Origin: Pseudomonadota bacterium
Lineage (GTDB): Bacteria > Pseudomonadota > Alphaproteobacteria > Rhizobiales > Pleomorphomonadaceae
Direction: 5' to 3'
DNA: 64,000 bases
Assembly (NCBI GenBank): GCA_023436885.1
Contig: JAEZHI010000019.1
Span: 186,001-250,000 of the forward strand
Positions 24,423 to 33,707 of this stretch are shown piece by piece. The position numbers and the translations under genes are program-made. Position 1 is the stretch's first letter. Each line of letters opens with the position of its first letter. The notes under the pieces were generated by a model. It made no database searches, was not told where the DNA came from, and saw only the letters and a program-made list of their open reading frames with translations.

Positions 24423-24766
24423 TTTACGGCAACTCCGGCGGCAGGATCAGACCCTGCGATTCTCGATCTCAGTTCGATTAGTGCGGCAGCGATCGCAATC
24501 CAAGAGCGGAAAAGACATCAGTGACGCCAGCTCGGACGTGCGACGCCTCGATCTGGCCAGTCTCTCTGTCCGCCAATCTATCCTTTGCTTTCAGCGGCAT
24601 AGCCACCACACCACACGCGGCACTCGCTCCATTCAGTCTGCTGGTGCGGATCTTTGCCTACACAGCATCCCGGATTTACCGAACCGCGCGCCACCGTTAA
24701 CGTACGACATTATAAAACATCGTTCTATAATGTAGAACGCCTAGACATAAGGTTCAGGAGTTTCCA
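24423..24766. other. divergent promoter region of the IclR and aldolase genes (344 bases)
   Basis: No gene is supported here. The part near the aldolase is AT-rich and contains TATAAA-like sequence and the inverted repeat listed separately. The part near the IclR gene is GC-rich and shows nothing I recognise. Confidence 0.5.
24721..24739. promoter_or_regulatory. inverted repeat, likely IclR operator
   Basis: CGTTCTA (24721-24727) and TAGAACG (24733-24739) form a perfect 7-base inverted repeat around TAATG. It ends 27 bases before the aldolase start, within the AT-rich promoter zone. Operators of IclR proteins are short palindromes of this kind. Confidence 0.55.
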
Positions 24767-25675
24767 ATGGTAGCAACGCGTTTCGAAGGCATCATTCCGC
24801 CGGTGTCGACCATCTTTACCGAGGCAGGTGCCTTTGACCCGAAGGGGCAGGCTCTGGTGATCGAGAAGCTGGTCGCCGCCGGAGTGGACGGTCTCTTCAT
24901 GTGCGGTACCGGCGGAGAGTTCTCCCAGATGACAACCGCAGAGCGAAAGACGGTCGCTGAATTCGCCGTGAAGCAGGCTGCCGGCCGCACTAAGGTGCTG
25001 ATCGGCGTCGGCTCCAACAACCCGCGCGAAGCCATCGAGCTGACTGTCCATGCGGAAGCGATCGGCGCCGACGGGATCGTCGCGGTCAATCCGTCCTACT
25101 GGAAAGTCACCGAGCCCCGCCTTCTCAAGTACTTCACAGATATCGCGGCCGCGACCAAGCTGCCGGTGCTGGTCTACAACATCCCCTTCCTGACCGGTCA
25201 GGATCTGATGCCGGCCTTCGTGAAGTCGGTCGTTGAGGCGGCCCCCAATGTCGTCGGCATCAAGGAGACGGTGGACTCCATCGGCCACATCCGCGAGATG
25301 ATCAACGTCGTTGGCGCGGTTCGCCCCGGCTTCCAGGTGTTTGCCGGCTATGACGATCATCTGCTGACCACGCTGATGCTGGGTGGCGCCGGTGCCATTT
25401 CGGCCAGTGGCAACTTCGCGCCGGAACTCTCCATCGGCATCTTCAAGGCGTTCCGGGCCGGCGACTTCGCCAAGACCGTCGAGCTGCACAGCCGCCTGAT
25501 CCGCCTTCCGTCGATGTACGGTCTCGACACGCCCTTCGTGAACGTGGTCAAGGAGGCGATGCGCCTCACCGGCGTCGACATATCCACCTACTGCCTGCCG
25601 CCCGCCGGTCCGCTGGCCGCCGACAAGCTGGCCCGCCTCGCCGAGCTGCTGAAGCAGGCCGGTCTCGCCAAATAA
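24767..25675 (+). CDS. DapA-superfamily aldolase, 2-keto-3-deoxy sugar acid aldolase (YjhH/YagE type)
   Basis: This 302-residue protein belongs to the DHDPS/N-acetylneuraminate lyase superfamily. The Schiff-base lysine is Lys166 in GIKETVDS and the catalytic tyrosine is Tyr137 in VLVYNIP. GTGGEFSQMT near residue 45 corresponds to the carboxylate-binding GTTGE motif. With a YjhG-type dehydratase and a GntP permease next to it, cleavage of 2-keto-3-deoxy-xylonate to pyruvate and glycolaldehyde is the most likely reaction. A different keto-deoxy acid cannot be excluded. Confidence 0.87.
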   Translation: MVATRFEGIIPPVSTIFTEAGAFDPKGQALVIEKLVAAGVDGLFMCGTGGEFSQMTTAERKTVAEFAVKQAAGRTKVLIGVGSNNPREAIELTVHAEAIGADGIVAVNPSYWKVTEPRLLKYFTDIAAATKLPVLVYNIPFLTGQDLMPAFVKSVVEAAPNVVGIKETVDSIGHIREMINVVGAVRPGFQVFAGYDDHLLTTLMLGGAGAISASGNFAPELSIGIFKAFRAGDFAKTVELHSRLIRLPSMYGLDTPFVNVVKEAMRLTGVDISTYCLPPAGPLAADKLARLAELLKQAGLAK

Positions 25676-25702
25676 TCAACCAGCCTCGGAGGGAGGATCC
25701 TC

Positions 25703-27679
25703 ATGTCCATCAAGGAAATCTACGACGAGAGCAACGAGGCCGTTTACGTCGCGGCGACCAACGCACCCGGCCCAGCCGGCAAGTTGCCGTTGACGCCGGA
25801 AATGCTGATCAACCGCCCGAGCGGTGACATTTTTGGCATGACGCTCAACGCCGGCATGGGCTGGGAGCCCGAAAAGCTCACCGGCAAGGAAGTGCTGATC
25901 ATCGGCATCACCGGCGGTATCCGCGGCGCCGATGGCAAGCCGGTCGCTCTCGGCCTCCACACCGGCCATTACGAGACGCCGCTTCAGTTTGAAGCGGCGG
26001 CGCGTGAAGTCGCCAAGGCCGGTGGCGTTCCCTACGCCGCCTATGTGAGCGATCCCTGCGACGGGCGCACGCAGGGCACCACGGGCATGTTCGACTCCCT
26101 GCCCTACCGCAATGATGCCGCCATCGTCTTCCGCCGGCTGATCCGATCGACGCCGGTGCGCAAGGCGGTCATCGGTCTTGCCGCCTGTGACAAGGGCTTG
26201 CCGGCTCTGATGATGGCACTGGCCGGTCAGCGGGACCTGCCGACCATCCTCATTCCCGGCGGCGCCACCTTGATGCCGACCAAGGGCGAAGATGCCGGCA
26301 AGGTTCAGACCATCGGTGCTCGCTTCGCCAACGGCGAACTGACGCTAGACGAAGCCAGCGAGCTCGGCTGTCGCGCCTGCGCCTCGGCCGGCGGCGGGTG
26401 CCAATTCCTCGGCACTGCCGGCACCTCGCAGGTGATTTCCGAAGGTCTCGGCCTCGCCCTGCCGCACTCCGCGCTTTCGCCATCCGGCCAACCGGTCTGG
26501 CTGGAAATCGCCCGTCAATCGGCCCGCGCGGTGCTGGAGCTCGAAAAGCGCGGCATCACGACCAAGGACATCGTGACGTCCAAGGCCATCGAGAATGCCA
26601 TGGTGGTGCACGCCGCCTTCGGTGGCTCGACCAATCTGCTGCTGCATCTGCCGGCCATCGCCCATGCTGCCGGACTATCGATGCCTACGGTCGATGACTG
26701 GACGGCGGTGAACCGGCGCGTGCCGCGCCTCGTCAGCGTCATTCCCAACGGGCCGGTCTATCACCCGACCGTTCGTGCCTTCATGGCCGGCGGCGTGCCC
26801 GAAGTGATGCTGCACCTCCGGGCGCTTGGGCTTCTCAACCTCGACGTTCTCACCGTGACTGGCGAGACACTTGGCGCCAATCTCGATTGGTGGGAGACCT
26901 CCGAACGTCGTCGGCGTTTCCGCGAGATGCTTGAGAAGCAGGATGGCGTCAGCCCTGATGACGTGATCATGCCGCCCGCCAAGGCAGCGGCGCGAGGCCT
27001 TACCTCCACCATCACCTTCCCGATCGGCAACATCGCGCCGGAGGGGTCGGTCATCAAGTCAACGGCCATCGATCCCTCGGTGATCGGTGAAGATGGCGTC
27101 TATCGCCACAAGGCCAAGGTCAAGGTGTTCGTGTCCGAGGTCGACGCCATTCACGCCATCAAGACCGGCAAGATCGTCGCCGGAGACCTGATGGTGCTGA
27201 TCGGCGCCGGGCCGTCCGGTACCGGCATGGAAGAGACCTACCAAGTCACCTCCGCGCTGAAGCATCTTTCCTACGGCAAGCATGTGGCGCTGATCACCGA
27301 TGCCCGCTTCTCCGGCGTGTCGACCGGCGCCTGCGTCGGTCACGTCGGTCCGGAAGCGCTGGCGGGCGGTCCCATCGGCAAGCTGCGCGATGGCGACGTC
27401 GTGGAAATGGTCGTCGACTGCCGCAAGCTGACGGGGTCGCTGAACTTCCTCGGCTCCGAGGATAAGCCGGTCAGTGCCGAGGAAGGCGCTGCCATCCTGG
27501 CTGCTCGTCCGCGACACCCCGACCTGGCGCCGCAGGCCGAGCTGCCCGATGACACCCGTCTCTGGGCGGCGTTGCAGGCGGCGAGTGGTGGCACCTGGCA
27601 GGGCTGCGTCTACGACGCAGACCGGATCATCGAAGTGCTGGAGGCCGGTCGCGCTGCGCTAGCCGCCAAGAAGAGTTGA
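25703..27679 (+). CDS. xylonate dehydratase, YjhG/YagF type
   Basis: This 658-residue IlvD/Edd-family protein is close in length to E. coli YjhG (655). Distinctive for the YjhG/YagF branch are the N-terminal SIKEIYDESNEAVYVAATNAPGPAG-type stretch, INRPSGDIFGMTLNAGMGW, SDPCDGRTQGTTGMFDSLPYR, and AACDKGLPALMMALAG; cysteines in these segments bind an iron-sulfur cluster. It removes water from D-xylonate to give 2-keto-3-deoxy-xylonate. It lies 27 bases behind the aldolase gene. Confidence 0.9.
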   Translation: MSIKEIYDESNEAVYVAATNAPGPAGKLPLTPEMLINRPSGDIFGMTLNAGMGWEPEKLTGKEVLIIGITGGIRGADGKPVALGLHTGHYETPLQFEAAAREVAKAGGVPYAAYVSDPCDGRTQGTTGMFDSLPYRNDAAIVFRRLIRSTPVRKAVIGLAACDKGLPALMMALAGQRDLPTILIPGGATLMPTKGEDAGKVQTIGARFANGELTLDEASELGCRACASAGGGCQFLGTAGTSQVISEGLGLALPHSALSPSGQPVWLEIARQSARAVLELEKRGITTKDIVTSKAIENAMVVHAAFGGSTNLLLHLPAIAHAAGLSMPTVDDWTAVNRRVPRLVSVIPNGPVYHPTVRAFMAGGVPEVMLHLRALGLLNLDVLTVTGETLGANLDWWETSERRRRFREMLEKQDGVSPDDVIMPPAKAAARGLTSTITFPIGNIAPEGSVIKSTAIDPSVIGEDGVYRHKAKVKVFVSEVDAIHAIKTGKIVAGDLMVLIGAGPSGTGMEETYQVTSALKHLSYGKHVALITDARFSGVSTGACVGHVGPEALAGGPIGKLRDGDVVEMVVDCRKLTGSLNFLGSEDKPVSAEEGAAILAARPRHPDLAPQAELPDDTRLWAALQAASGGTWQGCVYDADRIIEVLEAGRAALAAKKS

Positions 27680-27896
27680 TTAAAACCGGAGAAGAGGCGG
27701 AGGCGTCTCTTCTCCAACAAAACTGCCGGCACTCATTGCCGGCATGTGGAGGGGCACGGCGGCTGAGGGGGCTGGCCGTCCATCCGAACATCACAGCGGA
27801 CCATGGACACCGGAGCGGCACCCACCGACCCGGCGTGGGCGGTCTGTTGTCTTCGCCGGTGCGCCGGCAACGCCAACCAAATCAAGGGAAGAGGAA

Positions 27897-29246
27897 ATGC
27901 CTTTAGTCATCGTCGTGGCCGGCATCGTGCTGCTGCTGGCTCTGATCATGAAGCTGAAACTGAATACATTCGTTTCGCTGATCATCGTCTCCTTCTGCGT
28001 CGCGCTGGCGCTGGGCCTGCCGCTCGACAAAGTGGTGAAATCCATCGAGAGCGGCCTCGGCGGCACGCTCGGCCACATCGCCCTGATCTTCGGCCTCGGC
28101 GCCATGCTGGGTCGCCTGATCTCTGACGCCGGTGGCGCCCAGCGCATTGCCGTCACGCTCATTGAGAAGTTCGGTGAGCGGAACGTGCAGTGGGCGGTGG
28201 TCGTCGCCTCGTTCATCATCGGTATCGCGCTGTTCTTCGAGGTCGGCCTGGTGCTGCTGGTGCCGATCGTCTTGACCATGGCCAAGCAGATGAAGCTGTC
28301 GCCGCTGCATCTCGGCGTGCCGATGTGCGCCGCGCTCCTGGCTACCCACGCCTTCCTGCCGCCGCATCCCGGTCCAACGGTGATCGCCGGCGAGTATGGC
28401 GCCGACATCGGTCAGGTGTTGGTCTATGGCATCCTCATCGCCATCCCCGCGGTGGTCATTGCCGGTCCGATCTACAACGCGATCGCCAAGCGGATCGTGC
28501 CGTCGGGCTTTGCCAAGAAGGCCGACCTCGACACCATTGGCTCCTTCAAGACCTTCGACATCGACAAGACGCCGGCCTTCGGCATCTCGGTGCTCACCGC
28601 CATGCTGCCGGTGATCATGATGTCGGTCGCCGCGATCATCGCGGTCATCCGCAGCGAAGCGGGCATCGCCGACAACACCGGCTTCGCCATCATCCGTCTG
28701 GTCGGCGACGCTTCGGTGTCGATGGTGGTGTCGCTGCTGTTCGCCATGTGGACCATGGGCGTCAAGCGTAACATCCCGGTCAAGGACGTCATGGCCTCCT
28801 GCACGTCAGCAGCGAGCCACATCGGCATGATGCTGCTGATCATCGGTGGCGGCGGTGCCTTCAAGCAGGTGCTGATCGACGGTGGCGTCGGCAAGTATGT
28901 CGCCGACCTGTTCGCCGGTTCCAACGCCTCGCCGCTGATCTTCGCCTGGGGTGTCGCCGCTCTGCTGCGCATCTCGCTCGGCTCGGCCACGGTGGCCGCC
29001 ATCTCGACGGCCGGTCTGGTCATCCCGATGCTGGCAACGCACAATGTCAACCTCGCCCTGGTGACGCTGGCCACCGGCGCCGGTTCGGCGATCTGCAGCC
29101 ACGTCAACGACGCCGGCTTCTGGATGTTCAAGGAGTATTTCGGCCTGACGATGAAGGAGACCTTCGGCACGTGGACGGTTCTCTCCACGATCGTCTCGGT
29201 GATCGGCCTGATCGGCGTTCTGGTTCTGGAAGGCTTTGTCGGCTGA
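27897..29246 (+). CDS. GntP-family sugar acid permease (YjhF-like)
   Basis: A 449-residue inner-membrane protein with about 12 hydrophobic segments is read from the ATG at 27897, which follows AAGGGAAGAGGA. GntP marks are LGGTLGHIALIFGLGAMLGRL, the FFEVGLVLLVPI segment, HAFLPPHPGPT and GSATVAAISTAGL. It imports an aldonic acid by proton symport. Position after the dehydratase suggests D-xylonate or a relative. A clear terminator at 29272 closes the operon. Confidence 0.92.
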   Translation: MPLVIVVAGIVLLLALIMKLKLNTFVSLIIVSFCVALALGLPLDKVVKSIESGLGGTLGHIALIFGLGAMLGRLISDAGGAQRIAVTLIEKFGERNVQWAVVVASFIIGIALFFEVGLVLLVPIVLTMAKQMKLSPLHLGVPMCAALLATHAFLPPHPGPTVIAGEYGADIGQVLVYGILIAIPAVVIAGPIYNAIAKRIVPSGFAKKADLDTIGSFKTFDIDKTPAFGISVLTAMLPVIMMSVAAIIAVIRSEAGIADNTGFAIIRLVGDASVSMVVSLLFAMWTMGVKRNIPVKDVMASCTSAASHIGMMLLIIGGGGAFKQVLIDGGVGKYVADLFAGSNASPLIFAWGVAALLRISLGSATVAAISTAGLVIPMLATHNVNLALVTLATGAGSAICSHVNDAGFWMFKEYFGLTMKETFGTWTVLSTIVSVIGLIGVLVLEGFVG

Positions 29247-29271
29247 CGGTTGACTAAAGCTGAGAGTATCG

Positions 29272-29306
29272 GCGGTCGCGGCAAAACGTCGCGGCCGCTT
29301 TTTCTT
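29272..29306 (+). terminator. rho-independent terminator after the GntP permease gene
   Basis: GCGGTCGCG (29272-29280) pairs with CGCGGCCGC (29290-29298), with one G-T pair, and is followed directly by TTTTT. It ends the aldolase-dehydratase-permease operon. Confidence 0.8.
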
Positions 29307-29318
29307 GCGGCCTTCCGC

Positions 29319-30314
29319 TCAGCCTGAGGTCTTCTCGCTTGGGTAGACGACGCCGATCTGTCGTCTGATGTCGTCGAGCGTTTCCATGATCGCCACGCTT
29401 TGCTCAAGCGGCAGGATGGGGCTCACCCGCTCGCCGGCGGCGACCATCCGCTCCAACTCGACGGCCTGGAAATGCATGCCGCGCCCCTTCATGGTCGCAG
29501 GCTTGAACTCCTCAAGCAGGTTTTTCTCGCTGTCGTAGATCCGGAAGCTGGTGGGCGTGTACCAAACGCCGTCGATCTCGACGTGACCTTCGGTGCCATT
29601 GATCTCGGCACGGTTGGCGCCAGGCGCGTCGCTGGCGGACACCGTCACGGCACTGGCGCCATTGGCATAGCGGAACAGGGTGGACACCTCTGCATCGGCG
29701 CCGGTCGCCTTCAGACGGCCCGACGCCAGCACCTCGGTCGGACGCCCAAGAATGTCGAAGGCGAAGGAGATGGGATAGATGCCGAGATCCAGCAAAGCGC
29801 CGCCACCGAGCTCCAACGCGTTGAGGCGGTGGTTCGGATCGTCGAGCAGATCCTGGGTATGTGTTGCCAGGAGGGTGCGGATCTCGCCAATCATGCCGCT
29901 GGCCAGCGCCTCGCGTAGCCGAACCATATGCGGCAGAAAGCGGGTCCACATGGCCTCGAGCACGACGACGTCATGCTTACGCGAAAGTTCCTGCAGATGC
30001 CGGGCTTCCGCGCCAGTCAACGTGAAGGACTTCTCGACGAGGACATGTTTGCCTTCGGCAATGCAGAGTTCTGCCGCGCTCGCGTGGAAGGGGTGCGGCG
30101 TCGCGATATAGACGACGTCGACCTCGGGATCGGCGGCAAGCGCCTCGTAACTGCCGTGTGACCGGCGAATGCCGTGCTTGGTGGCAAAGTCGACCGCCTT
30201 CTCGATGGAACGTGAGCCAACCGCCGCGACTTCCATGTCGTTGTCGAGGAGGTCCTGGACAAAGAGATCGGCGATCCATCCCGTCGCTAGAATACCCCAA
30301 CGTAACTTGGCCAT
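29319..30314 (-). CDS. Gfo/Idh/MocA dehydrogenase, dihydrodiol / xylose dehydrogenase type
   Basis: This 331-residue oxidoreductase has the N-terminal Rossmann segment GILATGWIADLFVQDL, VYIATPHPFHA, the EKS variant of the EKP motif, and the EAMWTRFLP motif typical of the dimeric dihydrodiol and NADP-dependent D-xylose 1-dehydrogenase branch. The start at 30314 follows GGGAGTGAAGGCC. It converges on the xylonate operon. Oxidation of xylose or a similar sugar to its lactone would feed that pathway, which makes sense but is inference. Confidence 0.85.
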   Translation of the reverse strand: MAKLRWGILATGWIADLFVQDLLDNDMEVAAVGSRSIEKAVDFATKHGIRRSHGSYEALAADPEVDVVYIATPHPFHASAAELCIAEGKHVLVEKSFTLTGAEARHLQELSRKHDVVVLEAMWTRFLPHMVRLREALASGMIGEIRTLLATHTQDLLDDPNHRLNALELGGGALLDLGIYPISFAFDILGRPTEVLASGRLKATGADAEVSTLFRYANGASAVTVSASDAPGANRAEINGTEGHVEIDGVWYTPTSFRIYDSEKNLLEEFKPATMKGRGMHFQAVELERMVAAGERVSPILPLEQSVAIMETLDDIRRQIGVVYPSEKTSG

Positions 30315-30380
30315 GGCCTTCACTCCCTTCGGGGCATTCTCCAGCGGACCGGCCCTTTGCCGACTCCTTTGGGTGCCATC

Positions 30381-30427
30381 GTCCATGAGCCTCGCATTTA
30401 TCTGACAAAAGGTCGAGGCTCATGGAC
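30381..30427. repeat. perfect 14-base inverted repeat between two minus-strand genes
   Basis: GTCCATGAGCCTCG (30381-30394) and CGAGGCTCATGGAC (30414-30427) flank 19 bases. It lies after the aldo/keto reductase gene and before the Gfo/Idh gene. No T-run follows in the minus direction. It could end or attenuate the first transcript or serve as a regulatory palindrome. Confidence 0.6.
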
Positions 30428-30456
30428 CGAAGGGGCTTAGGTGCCCCCGGCCTTGG

Positions 30457-31494
30457 CTACCCGACCATCGGGGGATTGAGGCGAGCAAAACCTTCCTGCC
30501 GTCTGTAGGGGAAATGCGGGTATGGCGCTGCGACGGCGCTGGCCTTGTCGAGCTTTGCGGTCTGCTCGGCGGAAAGCGTCCAGCCGACGGCGCCAAGGTT
30601 CTGGCGCAGTTGCTCTTCGTTGCGGGCACCGATGATGACCGACGAAACGGTGGGACGCTGGATCAGCCAGTTGATCGCGACTTGAGGCACTGTCTTGCCG
30701 ACCTCTGCGGCGACCTCCTCCAGCGCGTCAACGACGCGGTAGAGATGATCATCGTCCACCGGCGGGCCGTAGCTCGCCGTGTCGTGCAAACGGCTTCCCT
30801 CCGGCAAGGGCACGCCACGCCGGATCTTGCCCGTCAGCCTGCCCCAGCCGAGCGGGCTCCACACCAGTGCCCCGAGCCCCTGATCGGCGCCGAGCGGCAT
30901 CAGGTCCCACTCATAGTCGCGTCCGATCAGCGAATAATAGACCTGGTTGGCAACATAACGCGGCCAGCCATGGCGATCGGCGACGGCCAGCGCCTTCATG
31001 ATCTGCCAGCCCGAAAAGTTGGAGACACCGACATAGCGAACCTTGCCGGAGCGGACGAGCGTGTCGAGCGTCGACAGTACCTCTTCGACCGGCGTCGCAG
31101 CGTCGAAGGCGTGCAATTGCAGAAGGTCGATATAGTCGGTACCGAGCCGCTTCAGCGCGTCCTCGACGGCGCGGATCAATCGAAACCGCGACGAGCCGGC
31201 GTCGTTCGGTCCGTCACCCATCGGCAGGCTGGTCTTGGTCGAGATGAGCGCTGTGTCACGACGACCTTTCAAGGCGGCTCCGAGCACTTGCTCAGATGCG
31301 CCGGCGGAATAGACGTCGGCGGTATCGAACAGGTTGATGCCTGCCTCCAGACAGATATCTAGCAGGCGGCGCGCTTCATCGATGTCGGTGTTACCCCAGG
31401 CACCGAACAGTGGTCCTGTGCCGCCAAAGGTGCCGGTACCGAAGCTCAAGACCGGAACCTTGAGGCCAGAGCGACCAAGAAACCGATAGTCCAT
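30457..31494 (-). CDS. aldo/keto reductase
   Basis: This 345-residue protein has the aldo/keto reductase TIM barrel with the catalytic tetrad in place: Asp and Tyr in NLFDTADVYSAGASEQ, Lys in ISTKTS and His in LQLHAFDA. VRYVGVSNFSGWQI and VSSVIIGARNEEQL are typical of the AKR families that use NADPH. It reduces aldehydes or ketones of unknown identity. The MFS gene is upstream on the same strand with a 27-base gap, so they may be co-transcribed. Confidence 0.9.
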   Translation of the reverse strand: MDYRFLGRSGLKVPVLSFGTGTFGGTGPLFGAWGNTDIDEARRLLDICLEAGINLFDTADVYSAGASEQVLGAALKGRRDTALISTKTSLPMGDGPNDAGSSRFRLIRAVEDALKRLGTDYIDLLQLHAFDAATPVEEVLSTLDTLVRSGKVRYVGVSNFSGWQIMKALAVADRHGWPRYVANQVYYSLIGRDYEWDLMPLGADQGLGALVWSPLGWGRLTGKIRRGVPLPEGSRLHDTASYGPPVDDDHLYRVVDALEEVAAEVGKTVPQVAINWLIQRPTVSSVIIGARNEEQLRQNLGAVGWTLSAEQTAKLDKASAVAAPYPHFPYRRQEGFARLNPPMVG

Positions 31495-31521
31495 GGAATG
31501 GTCCTTTCCGAGATTGAAATG

Positions 31522-32694
31522 TCAGGCTGAACGGGCAAGCTGGGTCGCACGACGATCGGTTGCTGCGGCCACGCCGGTGACGGCAACTGCTGCAAGGGGA
31601 AACAGGCTCGCGACGAGCGGAACAAAGACGAGGCCAGGCCCGTGGTCGATCGTCACGCCACCGGCCCAGGCACCAATGGCGTTGCCAAGATTGAAAGCAG
31701 CGATGTTTAGCGACGAAGCCAGGTTCTGGCCCGCTCCTTCAGCCTTGGACAGCACCCACATCTGAAGGGGAGCGACCGTGGCAAAACCGGCGGCACCGAG
31801 CAGACCGGTGAGCAGAACTGCGGCGACGGGCGATTGCAAACCGGGCGTCATGAGCACCAGTACTAAAGCCAGCGCAATCAACGTGGTGAACACGGCCCTG
31901 AGAACGCCCCGATCTCCCAACCTGCCACCGAGCAGATTGCCGATGACAAGGCCGCCACCGAAGACCAGGAGAATCGGGGACACCGCCGCCTCGCCGAAGC
32001 CGCTGATGCGCGTCAGCATCGGGGCGATATAGGTGAAGACGGCGAAGACGCCCGCGTATCCGAGAACCGTTGTGACAAGTCCAAGCAGCACGGGTGCGCG
32101 GAGGATAGCGGCAAGATCGGCGCTCCAGTCCTCGGCATCCTCTGGCCGGTCACCCTTGGGCACGAACAGCGCGATGACGGCGAAAGCGGCGAGCCCGACC
32201 AAGGTGACGGCACTGAAGGTGGCCCGCCATCCGAACTGTTGACCGATCCAGGTTCCGATCGGCACGCCCAGGATGTTGGCGACCGTCAGTCCGGTGAACA
32301 TCACGGCGATGGCCGAGGCCTTGCGGTCGACAGAAACAAGGCTGGTCGCAACGACGGAGCCGACGCCGAAGAAGGTGCCGTGGGCGAGTGCTGTCAGCAC
32401 TCTTGCGGCCATCAGAAATCCATAGGTCGGCGCCAGAGCGCAGGCAGCGTTGCCGGCGATAAAAACGGCCATCAGGGTAAGCAGCACGGTCTTGCGCGGC
32501 CAGCGGGCGGTCAACACCGTCAACACTGGCGCACCGACGACAACGCCGAGTGCGTAGCCGGAAATGAGGAGGCCCGCCGTGGCGATCGACACGCCAAAAT
32601 CGGCGCCGACCTCCAAGAGCAATCCCATGATGACAAATTCCGTGACGCCGATGCCGAAGGCACCGGCGGTCAGGGCATAGAGGGCCAAAGGCAT
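31522..32694 (-). CDS. MFS transporter, AraJ/YdhP-like efflux type
   Basis: This 390-residue membrane protein has about 12 helices. The start MPLALYALTAGAFGIGVTEF and the following VIMGLLLEVGADFGVSIATAG are typical of the DHA1 drug/sugar efflux branch containing AraJ and YdhP; RWPRKTVLL is the loop-2/3 motif. The longer frame reaching 32796 is not needed and overlaps the divergent regulator promoter. It exports a small molecule, perhaps a sugar or toxic compound. It is divergent from a LysR gene that likely controls it. Confidence 0.88.
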   Translation of the reverse strand: MPLALYALTAGAFGIGVTEFVIMGLLLEVGADFGVSIATAGLLISGYALGVVVGAPVLTVLTARWPRKTVLLTLMAVFIAGNAACALAPTYGFLMAARVLTALAHGTFFGVGSVVATSLVSVDRKASAIAVMFTGLTVANILGVPIGTWIGQQFGWRATFSAVTLVGLAAFAVIALFVPKGDRPEDAEDWSADLAAILRAPVLLGLVTTVLGYAGVFAVFTYIAPMLTRISGFGEAAVSPILLVFGGGLVIGNLLGGRLGDRGVLRAVFTTLIALALVLVLMTPGLQSPVAAVLLTGLLGAAGFATVAPLQMWVLSKAEGAGQNLASSLNIAAFNLGNAIGAWAGGVTIDHGPGLVFVPLVASLFPLAAVAVTGVAAATDRRATQLARSA

Positions 32695-32795
32695 GATCTG
32701 TCCCACAAGGTTGATATCAGTGAGATGAAGATAGGCGCAGCAGCAAAAGCGATATAGAATGCCGGTTGGCACATCACTTATGAAATGAAAGACCA

Positions 32796-33701
32796 ATGGC
32801 GCGTTCTGAAGTCAATCGATCGGGTGAGATGGAAGTCTTCGTCAACGTCGTCGAACGAGGCGGCTTTTCGGCCGCAGCGCGCGCCTGCCGCATGACGCCC
32901 TCGGCCGTCAGCAAGCTGGTCGCCCGGCTCGAAACGCGGCTCGGAACCCGGCTCGTCAATCGTTCGACCCGTGCTTTTCAGCTGACACCCGAGGGGAGTA
33001 CCTTCTACGAGCGCGCGACGCGCATTCTGGCCGATATCGCAGATGCCGAACGCAGTGCCGGCGCTGGCGAGCAGCCCGTCGGTCGCATCCGGCTGAACAC
33101 CAGCGCTTCCTACGCCACCCACGTGCTTGCGCCGATCCTGCCCGAATTCCTGGAGCGGTACCCCGCAGTGACGCTCGACCTCATCCAGACCGATCTGGTC
33201 GTCGACCTCTTGTCGGAGCGTACCGACGTGGCGGTTCGTGCAGGTCCGCTCAAGAGCTCCAGCCTGGTTGCACGCAAGCTCGGCGACAGCGCAATGATCA
33301 TCGTGGCAACGCCCACCTATCTGGCCCGCTTCGGCGCGCCCAAGACAATCGACGACCTCGATCGTCACCATCGTATCGGCTTCGGCTACGTTCGCTCGAT
33401 CGACGGCTGGCCGATGAAGCGGAATGGCGAGACGGTCGTCATTCCGACCGCGGGACGGATGACAGCGAGCGACGGTGAAGCGCTGCGGCAGCTGGCGCTC
33501 GGCGGGGCGGGTCTTGCACGCCTTGCCCACTTCACGGTTCGCGACGATATAGCCGCCGGGCGACTTGTGCCGGTGCTGGAAGCTTTCAATCCCGGCGACC
33601 GAGAGACTTTCCACGCCATTCATACCGGCCAGGGTGGCCCTCTCCCCTCGCGGGTGCGGGCACTCCTGGACTTCCTCGCAGAGCGAGGAAAGGTTTCCTG
33701 A
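32796..33701 (+). CDS. LysR-family regulator, divergent from MFS gene
   Basis: This 301-residue protein has the LysR helix-turn-helix at its start (GEMEVFVNVVERGGFSAAARACRMTPSAVSKLVARLE) and the effector domain (GRIRLNTSASYATHVLAPILPEF, RTDVAVRAG). It belongs to the DsdA/AaeR-like group of LysR proteins that often act on divergent transport or reductase genes. Only 101 bases separate it from the MFS start, so a shared operator region is likely. The effector is unknown. Confidence 0.9.
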   Translation: MARSEVNRSGEMEVFVNVVERGGFSAAARACRMTPSAVSKLVARLETRLGTRLVNRSTRAFQLTPEGSTFYERATRILADIADAERSAGAGEQPVGRIRLNTSASYATHVLAPILPEFLERYPAVTLDLIQTDLVVDLLSERTDVAVRAGPLKSSSLVARKLGDSAMIIVATPTYLARFGAPKTIDDLDRHHRIGFGYVRSIDGWPMKRNGETVVIPTAGRMTASDGEALRQLALGGAGLARLAHFTVRDDIAAGRLVPVLEAFNPGDRETFHAIHTGQGGPLPSRVRALLDFLAERGKVS

Positions 33702-33707
33702 CCACCC

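Noticed and set aside
24423..24766. Riboswitch or leader RNA ahead of the aldolase gene
   Set aside because: No conserved riboswitch core or strong folded structure was seen; the short palindrome fits a protein-binding site better.
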